Under the pieces are notes generated by a model, which worked only from the letters and a program-made list of their open reading frames with translations, made no database searches and was not told the DNA's origin. From Haliclona indistincta (taxonomy: Eukaryota > Porifera > Demospongiae > Haplosclerida > Chalinidae), in assembly GCA_964017065.1 (NCBI GenBank), contig OZ024784.1, forward strand, positions 11,451,152 to 11,515,151: 64,000 bases of DNA, in the 5' to 3' direction. A program made the position numbers and the translations under genes. Of the stretch, positions 58,459 through 64,000 are shown one piece after another. Each line of letters begins with the position of its first letter. Positions within the stretch are counted from its first letter, which is position 1.

Positions 58459-59386
58459 TCGCAATGCGTATCTCAGCAACCGCTTGCTACTAAGCACTGA
58501 AACTTGCAATACTGGTAGATCTCGATAGTTTATCAAAATAAAATTTGACAGATTTGCTATTAAAGCCTTTGTTTTGAAGTTATGGCGTGATTTGCTAACC
58601 TAAACCGCCGTTTTGAGCGCTCAGGACTACTTCATAGACTAAACTGTCTACAGATGGCTACAGTGCAACTTCAAGGCTTGATCTGTGATAGTACAGCTCG
58701 CGCGACTCCATAGGCAGCAGTGAAACTAGCGAGCGAAAGCTTGTTTGAGTTCACTTAGCTGCTGGACAGGTGAGCCGGAGCGAGCAGAGCAGTTACAGTC
58801 ACGCCCAGCTACATTATTCTGTTTGGCTTCAATACAACTTTTGTACAACAGCTTGTACAGCTGCTGGATAGCTGCCACTAGCCTGCGCTTCCATAGAACT
58901 GTTGCTATGATCTGCTGCTTGCCTGCTACTGCTGCTGCTGGATAGCTGCTACTGCTGCTGCTGGATAGCTGCTACTAGCCTGTGCTTCCATAGCACTGTT
59001 GCTATGATCAGCTGCTGCTGAATAGCTACCACTAGCCTGCGCTTCCATAGCACTGTTGCTATGATCTGCTGCTTGCCTGCTGCTGGATAGCTGCTACTAG
59101 CCTGTGCTTCCATAGCACTGTTGCTATGATCAGCTGCTGCTGAATAGCTGCCACTAGCCTGCGCTTCCATAGCACTGTTGCTATGATCTGCTGCTTGCCT
59201 GCATGTTCCATGAACCTGCTGGTCACTTCTACTGCAGCTTGCATTGCATGCTTCCATAGTACTGTTTTGATGCTTCTATGGATCTACTGCATGCATACGT
59301 GATGTCATATGCATCTGCTAATTGCATGCTAGCATACATGCTACTGCACCGAGGCATCTGCACCTTTGGTGCTTTATTGTAATGGT
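58392..59386 (+). repeat. Family Y repeat copy with GT microsatellite
   Basis: Inserted in the right arm of the 55401-59670 element; the left arm (GTTGTAATGCTG on the complement near 55688) has the uninterrupted sequence. It starts ATGCCGAGGTGGGCAGAGCC and CATACAGTAGT, then (GT)n at about 58421-58459, then CAACCGCTTGCTAC and AAGCACTGAAAC, ending GAGGCATCTGCACCTTTGGT. Confidence 0.7.
58880..59215 (+). repeat. Tandem repeat, about 65-bp units
   Basis: Repeated blocks of GCTTCCATAGCACTGTTGCT and ATGATC(A/T)GCTGCT, separated by (C/G)TGGATAGCTGCTACTAGC or the variant TGAATAGCTACCACTAGC, about five units. It lies within the family Y copy. Open frames on the minus strand here are repeats of the unit. 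Confidence 0.85.
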
Positions 59387-59670
59387 GATGCATGAAGGTG
59401 TTTGCAGTACTGACTGGCAATCCCACCCTATTCGTCTATCAGTCACTACGGTAGCTGTCAAAATTCGATGTCTTTTGTCGATAAAAAGTTTTTTCGGCAG
59501 CCCGCTTTCTTCGTCTCCACAGTAGACAAAGAAGCAGCTACAGGCTGCAGATTTGCAATGCAGGCAGTGGAACAATGTGTCTTACATGTCAAGCAAGTTA
59601 GATCTGTGTAGCTTGTATGCAAGTCTATGTGCGAGTGTCCGATTATTGATGGTGGCCGAACAGCGGTGGC

Positions 59671-60024
59671 TAGTGGTCGTTAGCAAGTTAATTTTTCACA
59701 GAGTACACACACGTGGGGAATATTTTGGAGTATGTGCATGTGCATGTGCATGTGTAAAAATGATGTCGTTCTGTGGTGTGTGAATATTGCAAGCATATTA
59801 CATCCTCAAGTGAATGGCGGCACCTTTATCACTATTTTCTCAAATGGTGAGAGAGAGAGAGCATAAACAGAGAGCGTGCATTAGTGACCTGGTATAAACC
59901 TCCATAACAACTCTTATACAGCGAATCTTTTAAAATGTCATTTATGTAGTATTCCGATTTTATCTCTTCATTGTGACAAAATTGGGTAAGCCCCGCCCTA
60001 TTGATTATGAATGATTATTAATAC
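59671..60024. other. Intron sequence, nothing recognised
   Basis: Short ATGTGCATGTGC repeat at about 59730 and a GAGAGAGAGAG run at 59850. No coding sequence. Confidence 0.5.
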
Positions 60025-60180
60025 CTCATCGTGCACTTTCCACCACTGCTCTTCCATTTGCCTACAGTAGGTTGTAACAGGAACAGGATCAACTAGAGAA
60101 GAACGTCTTGATAGTGCAGTCAGTTGCTTGACTACTTTCAACACTTTTGGATGAAATTCTTCTGCAGCTATAAGACGAGC
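60025..60180 (-). CDS. Spectrin-repeat gene exon, 52 codons
   Basis: Acceptor TTTCTGTACAG, donor GAG before GTATTA, phase 0. It begins ARLIAAEEFHPKVLKVVKQL and ends YCRQMEEQWWKVHDE. The Trp pair near the end marks the start of the helix that continues into the 55064 exon. Confidence 0.8.
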
Positions 60181-60804
60181 CTGTACAGAAACACACATTC
60201 ATGGAATTGTAGTTACAGACAAAGATAATGTATAATACAAACATGTTTGAATCAAGATCGATCATAAAACCAAATGCAATTACATGCAAGCTAAACCTGA
60301 TCGTACAATCATAAAAGCCGAACACAATTACACGAAAAGCTAAACGTGATCGCACATAAAGTCAAACGCAATTGTGCACAATTTCAGCCTCGAGTAAAGC
60401 CTCATGCAAACAGTCGTTGTGCTTACTGGTACACCACTATGCTCAGGTCTCCTTATTTTCCAGGGTCATCCAGTCAATGCTTTTACAGAAGCCAGGCAAA
60501 TGCAAGCCACATGTTACAATAAAAACCAGGAGCGTATAAGGGAAGAAGCATTCAACAGTGGATAACGAAATCTAAATGTCAGCCGCTTGCGCTGCAAAAA
60601 AACCTTCCTCATAAGGAAGGTTGGCCATATAAGACAGTGACCATGGCTCTGGCTGAATGCTCGCTTATCTTAGCTGGAGACAAGCGGGATGAAGTGTGGA
60701 TCAATGACTGGATGAATGAATAGGTAGGAAATAGGGAGCCACAACACGCAAAGAAAGGCCGTCACCTTTATGGTATGGTACTTTCAATACCAACAATATG
60801 TTAC
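60181..60804. other. Intron sequence with a short degenerate tandem repeat
   Basis: 60245-60375 has about three units of roughly 50 bases containing AAA(C/G)(C/T)GATCG(T/C)AC and CAATTACA. No gene. Confidence 0.5.
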
Positions 60805-61116
60805 CTGCAATGATTCATCTTGTTGACGAATAACTTCCAAGCTCCCAGCAAATGGCATATCTTTAGCTAACTGCATCTCAAACTCGCTGATAATTTCTTT
60901 TGCACGGATGCAATCAGGCCACCAACCAGAGACACTAGCAGCAATGTGTTTCAACTCAGCAGCCACATTTAATACGGTAGCACTCCGTGATTGAAATTCT
61001 TGCAGTAGTTGCTCAATTTCTGTTCTATTTTGTAGCTCAACAGAACTTGTCTCTAGTGAATCAATGACTGACGTGTTGGATAAAATAGGGCCTACAATTT
61101 CATTGTCATACCTAGA
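60805..61116 (-). CDS. Spectrin-repeat gene exon (5'-most confident)
   Basis: 104 codons, phase 0 at both ends, acceptor TAATTCTATCAG and donor CAG before GTAACA. It starts SRYDNEIVGPILSNTSVIDS, continues LQNRTEIEQLLQEFQSRSAT and ends LEVIRQQDESLQ. 104 residues is about one repeat. A WWPDC motif in the middle is unusual for a spectrin repeat. The gene continues upstream beyond 61116. Confidence 0.8.
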
Positions 61117-61302
61117 CTGATAGAATTAAAAAAATAATCATATGCAAATATAGAGCAACTTAATTGGGCGAGCCTGAGCAAGCCCTACAGCATTCTAATG
61201 AGCTACAAGTATGTTTGTATGTATCAATCTATCTATCTATCTACCTGTCCCTTCATCTTACTATCTTGTCCATATGTCTGTCTGTCTCTCTTTATCTACC
61301 AT

Positions 61303-61500
61303 TATAGCGGGTAATTTTGGAGGGTCAAAAATTTGGCGAATGACCTAGATTTTACGTTTTAGCATTTAATTTGGAATCAAGCGCCTCGCTCAAGTATTAC
61401 CACAATAGAAAAAGCAGATATTGGCGAATTTTATTTTGGTGAATGCTTGACAATTCGCCAAATTCGCCAAAGTCTCCTCCTGCCAAAATTACCCGCTATA
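61303..61500. mobile_element. Small MITE, GCGGGTAATTTTGG ends
   Basis: Perfect inverted ends GCGGGTAATTTTGG and CCAAAATTACCCGC lie between TATA on each side, compatible with a TA or TATA duplication. Interior TTTGGCGAAT words pair with ATTCGCCAAA. Related to 12126-12320. Confidence 0.75.
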
Positions 61501-61769
61501 TGGTATCTATTTATCTATGTAGGACTCCAATTATTTAGTCTTGTTTTATTTATTCATTTTCCATTATTATAATCAGAACTGATCACGTAATGAACCTCAC
61601 GGTGTGTTTTATGTTTTGATGATAACAAGTTACTTGTAGTGAGATCAATATAAAAGGGATCAGCACTACATCTTGCTGGAATTTTAACCTCATAAATGCT
61701 GACCAATTTTCTTGCGAATACATCACGTGTCTCTTGTGCTACTGGTCTCAAATTTGCGTCCTTTCTCAC

Positions 61770-61820
61770 CAGAAGTAGCTGCAATTGCTCACACTCAAGT
61801 CGGTCAAGATGCTCCTCCCA
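61770..61820 (-). CDS. Possible small spectrin-repeat exon
   Basis: Between a plausible acceptor (CTTCACTTCCGAAG) and donor (CTG before GTGAGA), 17 codons read WEEHLDRLECEQLQLLL, like a helix starting at the conserved Trp, with both ends in phase 0 as the next exon requires. The frame stays open well beyond the donor, to 61554, so a longer exon or a chance frame is also possible. Confidence 0.3.
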
Positions 61821-62125
61821 CTTCGGAAGTGAAGCCAATAAAGTGCAGGGACCTCGTCAAATTTAATATACAATAGCAGTGGTTTTGTTGAGGGCAAAAT
61901 GTAGCCCAGATCATGGAGAATGTGTAAAATGTGTTTTCGGGCGCCGCGTCCTCAAGCCATAAAATGTCGAAACATTTCTTGGCAGTCATTTTTTAAGTTG
62001 TAAAATTTGCACTAAAGCAATAGAAATGCCAGGCCCCGATACGTTTGACGAAGGGCCGCACCGGGAACCACTGGATTTTCTACGGTTATTTGTATTCTTC
62101 ATTTAGCTTAATTTCGGAATAATTA

Positions 62126-62258
62126 TGTTGTAGACTAAGAGTCTCGGACACTTGTTTTTATTTTACAAGCTATTGTGCACTCTGATTTATAAACTGAGTC
62201 TCTCATGTATTTTGGCAGTATGTAATTCAACAATAAGAGATTGTTTTGAGACTCAACA
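62126..62258 (+). repeat. Candidate 5' LTR of intact Ty3/gypsy element
   Basis: Begins TGTTG and ends CAACA (133 bp). It is followed after one base by TGGCGACGAGACTGG (62260-62274), a tRNA primer-binding-like sequence of the type seen in Ty3/gypsy elements. A TTTATAAA at about 62189 could serve as a TATA box. The 3' LTR is outside the window. Confidence 0.5.
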
Positions 62259-62287
62259 CTGGCGACGAGACTGGTGAACACCTTGGA

Positions 62288-64000
62288 ATGGCGGCGTTGT
62301 TCGGGCGAATCAGCGAGTTTGACCCAGAAAGAGAGGAATGGTCTCAGTACGCTCAAAGGCTGACCCATTTCTTTGCCGCGAATGGTGTCGAGGACGAAAC
62401 AAAGAAGAAAGAGATACTCCTCGCTATGGTTGGTCCTGCTACCTTCAAGCTGCTAACAAACCTCGTGGTACCGGATACACCTGGAAAGAAGACGTACGCA
62501 GAACTTATCGCCGTTTTGAAGACGCACCACAATCCTGAGCCGTCTGAAGTTATCCAGCGACTGCAGTTCTACGCCAGGGACCGCAAGCCTGTGGAGTCCG
62601 TCTCCATGTACGTTGCTGAGCTAAGGTCGCTAGCTGTGTACTGTAATTTTGGGACGACGCTCGAGAAAATGTTGAGAGACCGCTTGGTAGGAGGAATTAA
62701 CGACAGTCGTGTACGGAAACGTTTGCTTCAGGAGAAAGACCTGACTTTCAAGAGAGCACTAGAGATTGCGCAAGCACTAGAAGTTGCGGAGAGAGACGAA
62801 CGGAAGTTGGAACCTGAACCAGTAGTACAGAAGCTGGACAGCAAGCCACGCAACTGGCGTCCAATAAATCCGCGCAAAGATGACACCGGCACGCCAACCT
62901 ACCAGAAGTGCTACAGATGCGGAAAAACGAATCACAAAGCTAGTAACTGTCGTTTCAAGTCAGCAAAATGTCACAATTGCGGGAAAACCGGTCATCTGAA
63001 AACTGTCTGTCAGCAACCAGTGAAGAAGGACAGAAGAGATTCAGTAAAGAAATTGAAGGATGAAAGAGATAGTCAGTCACCTGCAGAGGAGTACACACTT
63101 TTTTCTCTTGGAGAGGAGAGCAGTAGAAAACCATTTATCGTAGAGTTGAAGATAAATGATGTATCACTCAGCATGGAGTTGGACACAGGTGCCTCGCTCT
63201 CTATCATGTCAAAGAACACATTTCGTAAACATTGGCCAAGTCGACCGTTAGAGTCTACCACAAGGAAGCTGACGACCTACACTGGAGAGACTATTGATGT
63301 GCTTGGAACTGCGCAAGTTCAAGTCACACACGGAGAGAACTCTGCAGAACTGGAACTGATGATAGTGGACATGGATGGACCTAGCCTTCTCGGAAGGAAC
63401 TGGTTAAACAAACTGACTCTGGACTGGAGCACGCTACACTATCTTCATGATGGACCACTGGGAGAGTTGCTGAAGAAGCATTCCAGACTGTTCAGAGAGG
63501 AGCTGGGGACCTTGCATGGTTTCCAGGCTAAAATTCATGTTAACCCACATTCTGTTCCCATGTTCTGTAGTGCTCGCTCAGTTCCCTACTCTATGAGACC
63601 ACTGGTAGAAGAGGAGCTAGAGAAGCTCGTGTCTCAAGGAGTGATCGAACCAGTGACTTATTCGGACTGGGCAGCACCTATCGTGCCAGTACTCAAAGCT
63701 GATAAGAAATCAGTGAGAATCTACGGAGACTTCTCAACTACAGTCAACAAAGCGTCTCGTCTCGACAACTACCCCATTCCAAAGGTGGAGGACCTATTTG
63801 CTAAGTTGCAAGGAGGAGCTGTCTTCACCAAGTTAGACATGAGTCAAGCATACCAGCAGTTGTCTTTGGATGAAGAATCGAAGCAATATGTCGTGGTGAA
63901 CACTCACAAGGGTCTGTACAGATTTAACCGTTTGCCTTTTGGAGTATCGTCGGCTCCAGGAATCTTCCAACGAGCAATGGAGTCACTACTACAAGACATA
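62288..64000 (+). CDS. Ty3/gypsy Gag-Pol polyprotein, intact, runs off window
   Basis: One frame of 571 codons without a stop, from ATG at 62288 to the last base. Gag comes first; then two CCHC knuckles (CYRCGKTNHKASNC and CHNCGKTGHLKTVC, codons about 218-255); an aspartic protease active site LDTGASLSIM (about 299-308) with LLGRNWL; and the start of reverse transcriptase (DNYPIPKVEDLF, FTKLDMSQAYQQL, RLPFGVSSAPGIFQ). The polymerase YxDD box, RNase H and integrase would lie beyond 64000. Gag and Pol are fused in one frame. Its lack of defects contrasts with all other retroelements here and suggests recent insertion. Confidence 0.9.
   Translation, partial: MAALFGRISEFDPEREEWSQYAQRLTHFFAANGVEDETKKKEILLAMVGPATFKLLTNLVVPDTPGKKTYAELIAVLKTHHNPEPSEVIQRLQFYARDRKPVESVSMYVAELRSLAVYCNFGTTLEKMLRDRLVGGINDSRVRKRLLQEKDLTFKRALEIAQALEVAERDERKLEPEPVVQKLDSKPRNWRPINPRKDDTGTPTYQKCYRCGKTNHKASNCRFKSAKCHNCGKTGHLKTVCQQPVKKDRRDSVKKLKDERDSQSPAEEYTLFSLGEESSRKPFIVELKINDVSLSMELDTGASLSIMSKNTFRKHWPSRPLESTTRKLTTYTGETIDVLGTAQVQVTHGENSAELELMIVDMDGPSLLGRNWLNKLTLDWSTLHYLHDGPLGELLKKHSRLFREELGTLHGFQAKIHVNPHSVPMFCSARSVPYSMRPLVEEELEKLVSQGVIEPVTYSDWAAPIVPVLKADKKSVRIYGDFSTTVNKASRLDNYPIPKVEDLFAKLQGGAVFTKLDMSQAYQQLSLDEESKQYVVVNTHKGLYRFNRLPFGVSSAPGIFQRAMESLLQDI

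Larger units (their letters stand above)
55401..59670. mobile_element. Large long-inverted-repeat element with nested insertions
   Basis: The left arm 55401-56046 is complementary to 58046-59670 once the family Y insertion (58392-59386) is removed. The outer ends are GCCACTGATGTTCGGACACC and, on the complement, GCCACCGCTGTTCGGCCACC; the inner ends share CACTTGCAAAGTA. The loop, about 95 bases, received three TTAA elements (56146-58038). Non-coding. Confidence 0.7.
3708..61116 (-). other. Span of a giant spectrin-repeat host gene (partial)
   Basis: Thirteen minus-strand exons (61116 down to 3708) each start after a pyrimidine-rich AG and end before GTAAGN, GTATNN or a similar donor. Their phases fit without exception: all junctions are phase 0 except the one between 42113 and 35535, where two bases of a Glu codon pair with a single A. 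Together they give about 1,040 codons rich in L, E, K, Q and spaced Trp, with no low-complexity sequence, as expected of spectrin-type three-helix repeats (roughly nine or ten). Three exons are exactly 58 codons long. No actin-binding, EF-hand, KASH or WW segment lies in the window, so the choice between plakin (MACF1/dystonin), nesprin, spectrin and dystrophin-like is open. Such proteins link the actin or microtubule cytoskeleton to membranes. Introns are enlarged by the mobile elements listed here. Confidence 0.8.

Noticed and set aside
58949..59257. Ala/Gln/Ser-rich minus frame of 102 codons
   Set aside because: It translates a ~65-bp tandem repeat.
61554..61838. A 94-codon minus frame as a full host exon
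   Set aside because: It starts without an ATG and ends at a stop rather than a donor. A donor at CACACC before GTGAGG gives the wrong phase for the next exon; only the first 17 codons fit, at low confidence.

Overview
The window looks like an intron-rich metazoan contig from an early-branching animal, most likely a sponge. This is inferred from BEL/Pao retroelements (animal-restricted), a giant spectrin-repeat gene split into many short exons, and the DUF6589-type transposon gene. It contains no prokaryotic features.

The only host gene I can support runs on the minus strand across almost the whole window. Thirteen exons between 61116 (5'-most) and 3708 (3'-most) have GT/AG boundaries and mutually compatible phases. 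They encode about 1,040 residues of alpha-helical spectrin-like repeats of a plakin, nesprin or dystrophin-like protein. Both ends of the gene lie outside the window. About 3.1 kb is coding; nearly all the remaining sequence is intron filled with mobile elements.

Layout, left to right. 1-3650: two copies of a repeat (family Y) carrying a palindromic element and a MITE, plus a TTAA element. 4828-7696: a near-complete PIF/Harbinger transposon with a SANT-like gene and a DDE transposase. 9390-11322: a decayed BEL/Pao pol. 14539-16130: family X repeat with a 548-bp MITE. 17690-18764: a decayed gene of unknown family. 19335-26960: a second family X copy holding three nested insertions: a TA-flanked MITE, a 4.36-kb DNA transposon with a ZAD-like plus DUF6589 gene, and a large palindrome with an assembly gap. 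27360-30975: a third family X copy split by a 2.67-kb hAT-like element. 31043-31722 and 36650-39443: BEL/Pao remnants. 39444-41529: a decayed Ty3/gypsy 3' half with LTR. 43885-44310: LINE fragment. 46960-49414, 51957-53327 and 55401-59670: clusters of TTAA-flanked and palindromic elements, some inserted head to tail. 62126-64000: the start of an intact Ty3/gypsy element that runs off the window.

The most notable system is the 20477-24833 element. It has ~98-bp terminal inverted repeats starting TAGCCTC, each of which can fold into an AGGCTCTCC/GGAGAGCCT hairpin, and it is flanked by a 9-10 bp target duplication. It carries a ZAD-like/DUF6589 gene with a candidate DDE triad. Two non-autonomous MITEs (15047-15594, 52454-53007) have the same terminal design and 9-bp duplications, so they are plausible partners of this transposase. 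A second theme is a set of TTAA-flanked elements sharing an ATTAATATTCAT-like subterminal box, several stacked through a shared TTAA. Repeat boundaries are from reading by eye and may be off by several bases where not tied to a target duplication.
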